NCBI GenBank assembly: GCA_038205115.1
Contig: JBBRCE010000016.1
Location: 1 to 64,000 of the forward strand
Length of the DNA: 64,000 nucleotides
Direction of reading: 5' to 3'
DNA from: JBBRCE01 sp038205115
GTDB lineage: Bacteria > Planctomycetota > Planctomycetia > Pirellulales > JBBRCE01
The position numbers and the translations under genes are program-made. The notes under the pieces were generated by a model. The model worked only from the letters and a program-made list of their open reading frames with translations. It ran no database searches and was not told where the DNA came from. Position 1 is the stretch's first letter. Each line of letters starts with the position of its first letter. Below are positions 17,885 through 25,317 of this stretch, piece by piece.

Positions 17885-18949
17885 CTACGGCTGCGGTTGA
17901 AACTGCACGTTGCTGGCCACCAGTCGGCCGGTCAGGCCATTGAGCGTGACGCCGGAGAGCACAAGGCTCAGCGTGGGCGAAGTGGCCGGCGGCGGGAGCA
18001 CTGTGGTCGGCGGCGGCGTCACGGTGGTCGCCAGCGGCAGCAAGCCGTCGGGATTGACTAGTCCCCAGCCGTAGCCCGGATCGTGGCCCGTTGGTCCGGC
18101 GTCGATCGCGGTACTGGCGAGCAGCGTGCGGAGTTGATCGACGGTTTCCAGCGGCGCGGTCGTTGGCGTGGCCGACTGACGATGCGCGGCTAGCAACAGC
18201 GCCGTCACGCCGGCCACAAACGGCGTGGCCATACTGGTGCCGGAGAGTTTGGCGTAGCGGCCGCCCGGATAGGTCGAGAGCACATCCTGCCCCGGCGCGG
18301 CGATATCGACTTCCGACCCCTGACTGGAAAAATCGCACAGTCGGCCCGCGCGATCGACGGCGGCCACGGCGATGGTTTGTTTCCAGCGCGCCGGATAGCC
18401 CACCGCGTCTTGGCCAGCGATGAAGCCATCGTTGCCGGCGGCGCAAATTACGAACTTGCCTTTGGCGACGGCGCGCTCGATGGCCGCCAAAATCTGCGGA
18501 TCGGGTTGCGGCGCGCCGAGGCTCATCGAAATGATGTCCGCGCCGGAGTCGCAGGCCCAATCGATTCCGGCCGCCACATTGGCGCCCGAGCCGCTGCCGT
18601 CGTCGCCGAGCACTTTGCCCACCAGCAGCCGGCAATCGGGCGCCACGCCCACCACGCCGGAGTCGTTTTGCCGCGCGGCAATTGTGCCGGCGGTGTGCGT
18701 GCCATGCCCTTGGCGGTCGGCCGGTCCGAAGGGGCTGCCGGTGAAATCGCGAAGGTCGTCGATCGCGTCGTGAAGGTCGGGATGTGCCGAATCGATGCCG
18801 GTATCCAGAACGGCCACTTTGATGCCACGGCCGCGCGACTGTTGCCAGTGCGCGGGAATGTTGTAAGCGCTTAATCCCCAATCGATGGTTTCCGACATCT
18901 CCAAAAACACAGCTTCCACGCGATACGGCGGCAGACGAAAGTCAGGCAT
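17885..18949 (-). CDS. Subtilisin-like serine protease (S8) without signal peptide
   Basis: A 354-aa S8 protease with an intact catalytic triad: Asp in VAVLDTGID (near residue 47), His in GHGTHTAG (near 81) and Ser in GTSMATP (near 238), plus the oxyanion-hole Asn in AAGNDG. There is no export signal. The short N-terminal extension carries RLPPY at residues 4-8, reminiscent of the LIPY/F inhibitory motif of Bacillus intracellular subtilisins. The C-terminal about 80 residues are a Thr/Pro linker and a small beta-like tail. The ATG at 18949 follows a GGAG SD. Lying among phage packaging genes, it could be a capsid-maturation protease or a host gene caught in the module; both are inference. Confidence 0.9.
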   Translation of the reverse strand: MPDFRLPPYRVEAVFLEMSETIDWGLSAYNIPAHWQQSRGRGIKVAVLDTGIDSAHPDLHDAIDDLRDFTGSPFGPADRQGHGTHTAGTIAARQNDSGVVGVAPDCRLLVGKVLGDDGSGSGANVAAGIDWACDSGADIISMSLGAPQPDPQILAAIERAVAKGKFVICAAGNDGFIAGQDAVGYPARWKQTIAVAAVDRAGRLCDFSSQGSEVDIAAPGQDVLSTYPGGRYAKLSGTSMATPFVAGVTALLLAAHRQSATPTTAPLETVDQLRTLLASTAIDAGPTGHDPGYGWGLVNPDGLLPLATTVTPPPTTVLPPPATSPTLSLVLSGVTLNGLTGRLVASNVQFQPQP

Positions 18950-19079
18950 GGCGATTTCTCCGGAAAAAAAGTGAAGCATCGAAAACTCGCAGCCGACAAC
19001 CCATCCGCGCCAGCGCGGACGACCGCATGTCCGCGCTGGCGGGCAAACTACTCGCTGACATAAAATCAAATCAGGCGCG

Positions 19080-19385
19080 TCAAGTGGCGGGCGACGTGCT
19101 GCCGGCAAACTTGACGGCCGCCAACAGCAGATCGATCAGTTGATCGTTCTGCAGCAAGCTTTGCAGCCGCGCGGCAATGGCCGTGTCGAGCCCGGCCAAC
19201 CGTGCAAACTGCAGCACCGCGCCAAGAGCTTGCCGCAAACCGGCCGGAGTGGTCAGTGGTTGCGAGAGATCGCGCAAAGAACCAAACAGCAGCAGCAGAT
19301 CGCGGAGCCGCGGCAGGGCGACCAGCGGATGCACCTCGCCCGTCGTGGGCAGCGAACCAATCGAATTCAACGTCGCGCAGGACAT
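19080..19385 (-). CDS. Small hypothetical protein, helical
   Basis: A 101-aa protein, Leu/Ala-rich (LPRLRDLLLLFGSLRDL, LDTAIAARLQSLLQNDQ), predicted almost entirely helical, with no signal peptide and no recognised family. I chose the ATG at 19385 (MSCATLN); the frame extends 17 codons upstream. Two overlapping alternative frames exist, but this one has the better codon pattern. It lies 81 bp after the 94-aa gene and 130 bp before the subtilisin gene on the same strand. Confidence 0.5.
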   Translation of the reverse strand: MSCATLNSIGSLPTTGEVHPLVALPRLRDLLLLFGSLRDLSQPLTTPAGLRQALGAVLQFARLAGLDTAIAARLQSLLQNDQLIDLLLAAVKFAGSTSPAT

Positions 19386-19466
19386 GTTTACCTCGGTTGT
19401 AAAAGTCGAAAAAGAAAATCCGCAAGAGACACTCAAGAGAAAGTCGTAGCGTCGTGGGCCGGTCGA

Positions 19467-19751
19467 TTACGCGGCGCCGCGACGCAGTTCGTCACGCGTC
19501 AGTTCGCGCAGCGTTTCGAGAATCGACAGATTGTCGGCGTGCTGTTGGGCGCGCTGCTCGGCCAGTTCCTGCCGAAAGACTTCGCGGTCTTCGCGGCAGA
19601 TATCGCGTGAGGCCGCCATCTCCTGGCGAAAGTCGCTCATCAAGCTGGGAATCGTCTTGGCGGCCGTGTGCCAGGCGTACCAGCCCAGAATGGCCGAGGC
19701 TGTGATGTTGCCGGCGCTCGGAGTTGTAAGTTCGGCAAGCCAGGTAAACAT
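19467..19751 (-). CDS. Small membrane protein with coiled-coil tail
   Basis: A 94-aa protein, first gene of the minus-strand phage-like module. Residues about 13-35 (ITASAILGWYAWHTAAKTI) form one membrane-spanning helix. The rest (residues 40-90) is a charged helix rich in Arg/Glu/Gln, likely coiled coil. A strong SD (GGAGG) precedes the ATG at 19751. Size and topology are compatible with a phage holin/spanin-like or anchoring protein, but no family is recognised. Confidence 0.6.
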   Translation of the reverse strand: MFTWLAELTTPSAGNITASAILGWYAWHTAAKTIPSLMSDFRQEMAASRDICREDREVFRQELAEQRAQQHADNLSILETLRELTRDELRRGAA

Positions 19752-19845
19752 TTTGCCTCCGGGGAAGTCGAATGCGAGAGTGATGACGGCAGGGAATTGA
19801 AAAATGGAACGCGAACAATCGACCACTTCAAACAGCGTCCCAACG

Positions 19846-19888
19846 AAAAAAGCCCTGCGCCGGAACCAAATGTTCCAACGCAGGGCTC
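19846..19888 (-). terminator. Rho-independent terminator
   Basis: GCCCTGCG (19852-19859) pairs with CGCAGGGC (19879-19886). Within it GGAAC (19862-19866) pairs with GTTCC (19872-19876). On the minus strand the stem is followed by a run of T (19851-19846). It lies downstream of hemQ and of the 19943-19971 promoter and upstream of the 19751 gene. Confidence 0.8.
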
Positions 19889-19936
19889 GATTGCATACCT
19901 GATTCGGTCAGGCCAGTTTCGACACCTTGCTCACAT
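19846..19936 (-). ncRNA. Candidate small RNA or attenuated leader of the phage-like module
   Basis: A consensus promoter (19943-19971) would start transcription near 19936. About 50 nt later the RNA meets an intrinsic terminator with six U residues ending near 19846, giving a transcript of about 90 nt. It contains two hairpins: CCTGA/TCAGG with a 5-nt loop (19899-19913), and the terminator stem. No ORF of any length follows a start codon (the first ATG is followed directly by TGA). It is either a free small RNA or a leader whose terminator controls the downstream genes beginning at 19751. Confidence 0.45.
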
Positions 19937-19942
19937 GACCCG

Positions 19943-19971
19943 ATTATAACCGATTAGTGTACAAATGTCAA
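19943..19971 (-). promoter_or_regulatory. Consensus sigma70 promoter
   Basis: On the minus strand TTGACA (19971-19966) and TATAAT (19948-19943) match both consensus hexamers exactly, with the optimal 17-bp spacer. It lies just past the hemQ stop codon and points toward the phage-like module. Confidence 0.75.
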
Positions 19972-19981
19972 TATGTCGCTG

Positions 19982-20857
19982 TTAGGAATTTAGCGGCTCG
20001 CAAAGCTGGCAATGTTCCAGAATTTGCCGCGGGGTGCTGACGTAGCTGGTGTAGAACGGACCGAACTCCGCGTAGCGCGCGCTGGCTTCGTCGAAGCGCA
20101 TCCGGTACACGATGTCTTTGAGAAATTCCGGATTGCGGGCCCACAGCGTTACACCCCACTCCCAATCTTCGAAGCCCAAGCCCACGGTAATTAATTGCGT
20201 GACCTTGCCGGCGAAGGTCATGCCAGAGCGGGCATGTTCGGACATCAGCTTGTTGCGGTCGGCCACCGGCAGCGTGAACCAGTTCTCACCGACTTTGCGT
20301 TTTTTGTTCATCGGGTAGAAGCAGGTGCTGGGCCACGGCGGCAGGTCGGGCGTGAGCCGCTGTTTGCGCATCATGACTTCGCGATTTTCGTACGCCTTGA
20401 GCTTGGCCGCATAGGCGGGGCTGCCAGCCTCAACGCCTTCTTCCACCAACCGCTGGCCATACTGCTCCAAGCTGGGCACGTATTCCGAAACTTCGGTCAT
20501 CGACACGAACGAATAGGTCGGCACGATTGCCGGCCCCAACGCGCCGGCCAGCAGGCGCTGATGCACGCGATCGATCTTGAGCGGATCAGCGTCCATCAGC
20601 ATCAGCGCGAAGTCGGCTTTGTGACCGCTGACGATCGACGTCTGCAACCGGCCCGATGCATCGGGCGAGGCCGGATCGAGCGCCGCGCAGAATTGCGCGC
20701 AGCCGGCCGACAATTCGGCGGGCGACAGTTGCTTGATGGCCGCGCGATCGAACCGATAGTACAAATGCGAGCAGTGCCAACCTTCGCTCGGTTGCAACGA
20801 GACCTCGCCAGGCGCGGCGGCAGGCGGATGAGACGGGCGGGCGGCGGGCTGATTCAT
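19982..20857 (-). CDS. hemQ: Coproheme decarboxylase HemQ (chlorite dismutase family)
   Basis: A 291-aa member of the chlorite dismutase-like superfamily, diagnosed as HemQ by the signatures YPMNKKRKVGENWFTLP (with the coproporphyrin-contacting Tyr and basic residues), EHARSG...GKVTQLIT (proximal His and a Gln in the distal side), and DWEWGVTLWA...RMRFDEASARYAEFGPFY. HemQ decarboxylates coproheme III to protohaem in the Firmicutes/Actinobacteria/Planctomycetes-type haem route. I chose the ATG at 20857 (MNQPAARP); the frame extends 40 codons upstream. The N-terminal 25 residues are Pro/Ala-rich. hemL lies 2.7 kb away on the other strand. Confidence 0.9.
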   Translation of the reverse strand: MNQPAARPSHPPAAAPGEVSLQPSEGWHCSHLYYRFDRAAIKQLSPAELSAGCAQFCAALDPASPDASGRLQTSIVSGHKADFALMLMDADPLKIDRVHQRLLAGALGPAIVPTYSFVSMTEVSEYVPSLEQYGQRLVEEGVEAGSPAYAAKLKAYENREVMMRKQRLTPDLPPWPSTCFYPMNKKRKVGENWFTLPVADRNKLMSEHARSGMTFAGKVTQLITVGLGFEDWEWGVTLWARNPEFLKDIVYRMRFDEASARYAEFGPFYTSYVSTPRQILEHCQLCEPLNS

Positions 20858-21203
20858 CGGAAAATCTGACTCCAATTTGAAAGGGTTCGCCGGTTGGCAA
20901 TCCTGAGCGATAAATTCGCGGAGTTGTGCCGCGGCAAAACGAGCGAAATCGAGCTTCGTTTCTGTAGCCGCCATCATACCAGAAGCGTTTTTGCTCGATT
21001 AGGGGCGGTTGGCCAATCGAGCGGCAGGTCGGCAATCGGAATCCACTGGCCAGCCTGCTCTCCCGGCGCGCACCGCCGTCGGTTAATTTCTCGCGAGAAA
21101 GATACGCCGTCGGCCGCGCGGTGCATTAAACTAAACGGCATCGCGCGGAGGCATTCCCGCACGCACGAGCTAGCCGTTTTCCTTCATACGACCGAGGTTC
21201 GCT

Positions 21204-22394
21204 ATGCTTGCTCATGGGATTGAAGCCCGGTTATTACGAGCTTCGCTGCTGGTGGCAGTTTGGCTCGCGCTGTTGACGTTTGCGAGCCTGATCGCGACTT
21301 CTTCGGCGGCCGAAGTTGGCGGCGACGCGCCGAAGGTGCGGTCCGTCGATTGGGTTCGCGCTTACGATCTTCTGGAACGCCAGCGCAACGGCGAACAACT
21401 CAAAGCGGCCGAGCAAGATGAACTAAACCTTGCCAAGCAAGCGTTTTCGCAAACGCCGACCGCGCGCCGCGCCGCGCGAGCGACGGGCGACGGCAAAACA
21501 TCGCCCGGCTTCAAGCCACTTTCGGACATGACTGCCGACGATCGATACCAGGGTCTAGACGGCGGACTCTACGGCCACGGCAAAAACGAGCCGCCGCCCG
21601 AACATCTGGCCGCGGCGCTCCGCTTGGCCGCCGAAATCCGACCGCTGGGCAGCGACGGCAAACCGGCGACCGACGGGCGGATTGCGCTGGCGTCGATCGG
21701 CATGTCGAACACCACGCAAGAATTTTCGCGGTTCATGCAAATTGCGGCCGACGACAAAAACAAATCGGCCGCGGTCAAGTTGATCGATGGCGCGCAAGGC
21801 GGGCAAGATACGGCGCGCTGGGCCAACTCAAAACAACCGTGGGAAGAACTCGACAATCGACTGCGTCGCGCGGACGTTAGCCCGCAGCAGGTGCAGGTGG
21901 TGTGGATCAAGCAAGCGCACGCCAATCCCGCCGCGACGGGCGGATGGCCCAAGCATAACGAGGCGATGGAAAAAGAGTTGATCGTCTGCCTGAGCATGCT
22001 GCACGAGCGGTTTCCGAATTTGAAAATCGCCTACCTCTCCAGCCGCATCTACGCTGGCAATGCCTCGTCGCAACTGAATCCCGAGCCGTACGCATACGAA
22101 AACGCGTTTGCCATGCGGCATTTGATTCAGCAGCAAATCGCCGGCGATGCCGCGCTTAATTGGGACGCCAAACGCGGCGCGGTCAAATCGCCACTGCTGC
22201 TGTGGGGACCGTATCTATGGGCCAACGGCGAGTCGCCGCGCAAGTCCGACGGCCTGACGTACACGCGGGCCGATTTTGGCGGCGATGGCACGCATCCCTC
22301 GGAATCGGGCCGGCAAAAAGTGGCCGAGCAGCTACTGAAGTTTCTCAAAACCGATCCCACCGCCAAACCGTGGTTCGTGGCCGCCGGCAAGTAG
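21204..22394 (+). CDS. Exported SGNH/GDSL-like hydrolase
   Basis: A 396-aa secreted protein: residues 12-36 form a signal peptide ending in SSAAE. The mature part has features of the SGNH hydrolase fold: a first block IALASIGMSNTTQEF with the putative nucleophile Ser, VVWIKQAHANP (block III-like, with Asn nearby), and a C-terminal DGTHPSESGRQKVAE carrying the Asp-x-x-His pair. Family substrates are esters or acetylated carbohydrates. An SD-like GAGG precedes the ATG. The first 70 mature residues (EQDELNLAKQAF) are extra. It is a stand-alone gene divergent from hemQ; a secreted carbohydrate-esterase role is likely but unproven. Confidence 0.7.
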   Translation: MLAHGIEARLLRASLLVAVWLALLTFASLIATSSAAEVGGDAPKVRSVDWVRAYDLLERQRNGEQLKAAEQDELNLAKQAFSQTPTARRAARATGDGKTSPGFKPLSDMTADDRYQGLDGGLYGHGKNEPPPEHLAAALRLAAEIRPLGSDGKPATDGRIALASIGMSNTTQEFSRFMQIAADDKNKSAAVKLIDGAQGGQDTARWANSKQPWEELDNRLRRADVSPQQVQVVWIKQAHANPAATGGWPKHNEAMEKELIVCLSMLHERFPNLKIAYLSSRIYAGNASSQLNPEPYAYENAFAMRHLIQQQIAGDAALNWDAKRGAVKSPLLLWGPYLWANGESPRKSDGLTYTRADFGGDGTHPSESGRQKVAEQLLKFLKTDPTAKPWFVAAGK

Positions 22395-22535
22395 CGCGCG
22401 GCGGCTACGTGCCGGCATGATGACCGCTGATTCCGCTTGAACTGCGCCGCGCGGCATGTCAGAATCGGATTTGTCGCGCGGGAAGTGTGTGCGCGGCGAC
22501 GGTAGATCTTCCTTCATTTCTTTTCGAGCTTGTCG

Positions 22536-23306
22536 ATGCGGATTACTTGCGGCGTGGCCATTGCGGTGTTGTGTTTGCTGATGTGTTCCGGCTGCGGATC
22601 GGGCGACTACGAAAAGAAACTGGCCGCGTCGGTCAACACCCATGCCGAGCAAAAGAAATTCGGCGTGCTGCAAGCGATTCCGACGGAGATTGCCGGTGCC
22701 AAAGATGAGCCCAGCATTGGAATCAGTTACCAGCCGCCACGCGCGTTTTTGAATAACGACGTGCTGCAGTTGGATGCGGCCGATCCACGATTTGCTGGTC
22801 AGAAAATTTCGCCGGATCGCGTCTTTCCGCCATTCCCTTCCAAGCTGCGCGGCGACGAACTGAAATTTACGCTGCCGGGCTTCAAATTGACGTACGAGGG
22901 TTACGTCAAAACGGGCGATGTCGATTTGCCTTACTACTTTTACGTGGCGGCGGTGCTGGTGGGCAATAAAGGGGGCACAACCACCGAACTTCGCAACCGC
23001 GTAACCGCGACTTTTCCCACGGCCGAAGGCTGGAAGGACGTGACCGTCACCTCCAAGCAAACCGGCAAGCCAATGATTTGGAAGGTGCTGCACTTGGAAG
23101 AAAAACAAACCTTCCAGCACATCAGCGGCGATCCGGAAAAGAGCATTCCCGAAAAGCATTTCGGCATCTTCGAGTTGTGGGTTCACGAGACCGAAAAATA
23201 CCGGGTGATCTTCGGTTGGCGCTGGCCGAAAGAGATCGAAGGCAAAACGCCGGTCGGCGACTGGGCAAAACTCACGGCCGCCACGCTGGTGGAAAATGCG
23301 CCGTAA
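22536..23306 (+). CDS. Putative lipoprotein, hypothetical
   Basis: A 256-aa protein with an N-terminal hydrophobic segment and Cys at the putative lipid site (VLCLLMCSGCGSG), so probably a lipoprotein. The body has many beta-type segments (YYFYVAAVLVG, FGIFELWVHETEKYRVIFGW) and no catalytic motif I recognise. A TTG codon two codons upstream could also start translation; I favour ATG 22536. It lies 141 bp after the SGNH gene on the same strand. Function unknown. Confidence 0.75.
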   Translation: MRITCGVAIAVLCLLMCSGCGSGDYEKKLAASVNTHAEQKKFGVLQAIPTEIAGAKDEPSIGISYQPPRAFLNNDVLQLDAADPRFAGQKISPDRVFPPFPSKLRGDELKFTLPGFKLTYEGYVKTGDVDLPYYFYVAAVLVGNKGGTTTELRNRVTATFPTAEGWKDVTVTSKQTGKPMIWKVLHLEEKQTFQHISGDPEKSIPEKHFGIFELWVHETEKYRVIFGWRWPKEIEGKTPVGDWAKLTAATLVENAP

Positions 23307-23325
23307 GGTTTGTCCGAGATTGCGG

Positions 23326-23469
23326 TCAAACGGCTAGCGACGTGGACGGGCGGGCGTCGTCTTTATCGAGGCGGAATGTCAATTGGCGCCAGCGATATTG
23401 GCGGTAGCAATACAGCGCAGCTGCAAACAGCGAGTTCACGCCGGTCAGCAGTCCGGCTGCGATTTCCAC
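23326..23469 (-). CDS. Possible small membrane protein
   Basis: A 47-codon frame from a GTG (23469) reads VEIAAGLLTGVNSLFAAALYCY then a charged tail, resembling a one-helix membrane protein. It could be a short gene or the 3' end of a degraded longer one. It lies antisense in the 285-bp gap before hemL. No good ribosome binding site is seen, so confidence is low. Confidence 0.25.
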   Translation of the reverse strand: MEIAAGLLTGVNSLFAAALYCYRQYRWRQLTFRLDKDDARPSTSLAV

Positions 23470-23591
23470 GCGATCGGTATATCGCGGGCCGGTTTTCAGA
23501 CATCGCCCGAGCCGTTAAAATCGATCTTTCCGAGCGGTTTGCGGCCCCTTGCCGTTTCGAACACAATTCTGACAGGTTGATAAAACACCTC

Positions 23592-24875
23592 ATGGCACGC
23601 ACGTTATCCGAAGCCGCTTTTGCTCGCGCCAAACAACTGATTCCTGGCGGCGTGAACAGTCCTGCCCGCGCGTTTGGCGCGGTGGGTGGCGTGCCGCTCT
23701 TTTTTACGCGTGGCCAGGGCGCGTATTTGTTTGATCTGGATGGCAATCGCTATCTCGATTACATCGGTTCTTGGGGGCCGATGATCATGGGCCACGCGCA
23801 TCCGGCGGTAAGCGCGGCGCTGCATGCCGCCGTGGATCGCGGCACCAGTTTTGGCGCACCGACCGAAGCCGAAAGCGAACTGGCCGAAATGATCATCGCT
23901 GCCGTGCCTTCGATTGAAAAAGTGCGGTTAGTGAACTCCGGCACGGAAGCCACGATGAGCGCCATTCGCCTGGCGCGGGGCTTTACCGGCCGCGACGTGA
24001 TCATCAAGTTCGCCGGCAACTATCATGGGCATGTCGACTCTTTATTAGTTGCCGCCGGCAGCGCGGCCGCCACACTATCCGTACCGAATTCGCCGGGCGT
24101 CACCCGCGGCACCACGAAAGACACGCTGGTGTTACAATACAACGATCCGGCTGGTTTGGCGGACGCATTTGCCGCACAAGGCGACAAAATTGCCGCCATC
24201 ATCGTCGAACCGGTTGTCGGCAATATGGGCTGCGTTGTGCCGACGAACGAGTTTTTGCAGGCGATGCGCGAGCTGACCGCCCGCCACGGCGCACTGTTGA
24301 TCTTTGACGAGGTGATGACCGGTTTCCGCGTGGCCCACGGCGGCGCGCAGTCGCTGTTTGGAATCAAACCCGACCTAACGACGCTGGGCAAGATCGTCGG
24401 CGGCGGGTTGCCGGTGGGCGCGTACGGCGGCCGCGCCGAGGTGATGAATCACATTTTGCCAGCCGGCAAAGTCTTTCAGGCGGGCACGCTCAGTGGTAAT
24501 CCGCTGGCCACCGCAGCCGGCATTGCCATGCTCAAACTGCTCCGCGACGAAAATCCCTATCCGCGTTTGGAGCAACTGGCCAACCGATTGGCCACGGGCT
24601 TGTGCGCCGCGGCAACTTCGGCCGGTGTGCCGCATGTGCTGACGCGCGTAGGCAGCATGCTGACGCTGTTTTTTCATCCTGGGCCGCACGTCAGCGATTG
24701 GCCTGCGGCGAGCCGCTGCGACACGGCCGCGTTTGCCGCGTTTTTCTGGAAGCTGATCGAACGCGGCGTTTACTTTCCGTGCAGCCAGTTCGAGGCGCTG
24801 TTTGTCTCCGCCGCGCACAACGAGGCCGACATCGACGCCACAATCGACGCCGCGCAGGCTGCGCTGGCAGGGTGA
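23592..24875 (+). CDS. hemL: Glutamate-1-semialdehyde 2,1-aminomutase
   Basis: A 427-aa PLP enzyme converting glutamate-1-semialdehyde to 5-aminolevulinate, the first committed tetrapyrrole precursor in the C5 pathway. Landmarks are IPGGVNSPARAF near the N-terminus, the SWGPMIMGHAHP region, SGTEATMSAIRLARG, the LLIFDEVMTGFR motif with the PLP-contacting Asp, and LGKIVGGGLPVGAYGG with the Schiff-base Lys. ATG 23592 was chosen because MARTLSEAAF starts the conserved region; the frame extends further upstream. Standard length. Confidence 0.96.
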   Translation: MARTLSEAAFARAKQLIPGGVNSPARAFGAVGGVPLFFTRGQGAYLFDLDGNRYLDYIGSWGPMIMGHAHPAVSAALHAAVDRGTSFGAPTEAESELAEMIIAAVPSIEKVRLVNSGTEATMSAIRLARGFTGRDVIIKFAGNYHGHVDSLLVAAGSAAATLSVPNSPGVTRGTTKDTLVLQYNDPAGLADAFAAQGDKIAAIIVEPVVGNMGCVVPTNEFLQAMRELTARHGALLIFDEVMTGFRVAHGGAQSLFGIKPDLTTLGKIVGGGLPVGAYGGRAEVMNHILPAGKVFQAGTLSGNPLATAAGIAMLKLLRDENPYPRLEQLANRLATGLCAAATSAGVPHVLTRVGSMLTLFFHPGPHVSDWPAASRCDTAAFAAFFWKLIERGVYFPCSQFEALFVSAAHNEADIDATIDAAQAALAG

Positions 24876-25317
24876 CCGCTGGCTAACACGCAGCAGGCGC
24901 CAATCTCGAAGTTCAACGCTGGGCGTATCGCCTGATTCGATCGCTTCCGCGCAGTAAAGTCTAACGTTGATAGCGATTAGCGGAACGGCCGCCGAACCAA
25001 ATGCCGGCGATTTCGTAAAAAGTAGGCAGCCTCGCGTGACGCACCGCTAACCAGCGGCAATTCACTGTTCGACGGGGAGATTGGCTGGCCGGCCGCCGCA
25101 ACGCGATTCCGGACTGAATCGGGCTTTCGAACGGCCAGAACGGTCCGGCTTACTGCGCGGCTCAATGTGGATAAGGTGTTGCCCAGATTCGGATTGCATC
25201 TTGCAAAATGCGGACGATCACGTATTCTGCACAATATCAAAGTCTATCTCCATCGGCCCGCACATCTGTGACTCCGCATAACTTGGATCAATCAGCGCTT
25301 CTTCGGCCGAATCTGGT
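24876..25317. other. Intergenic stretch without a detected gene
   Basis: 442 bp between hemL and the next plus-strand gene. No coding pattern, RNA gene or repeat was recognised beyond the promoter-like element at 25201-25228. Confidence 0.5.
25201..25228 (+). promoter_or_regulatory. Predicted promoter of the polytopic membrane protein gene
   Basis: TTGCAA (25201-25206) and TATTCT (25223-25228) are spaced 16 bp, about 90 bp upstream of the ATG at 25318. Confidence 0.35.
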
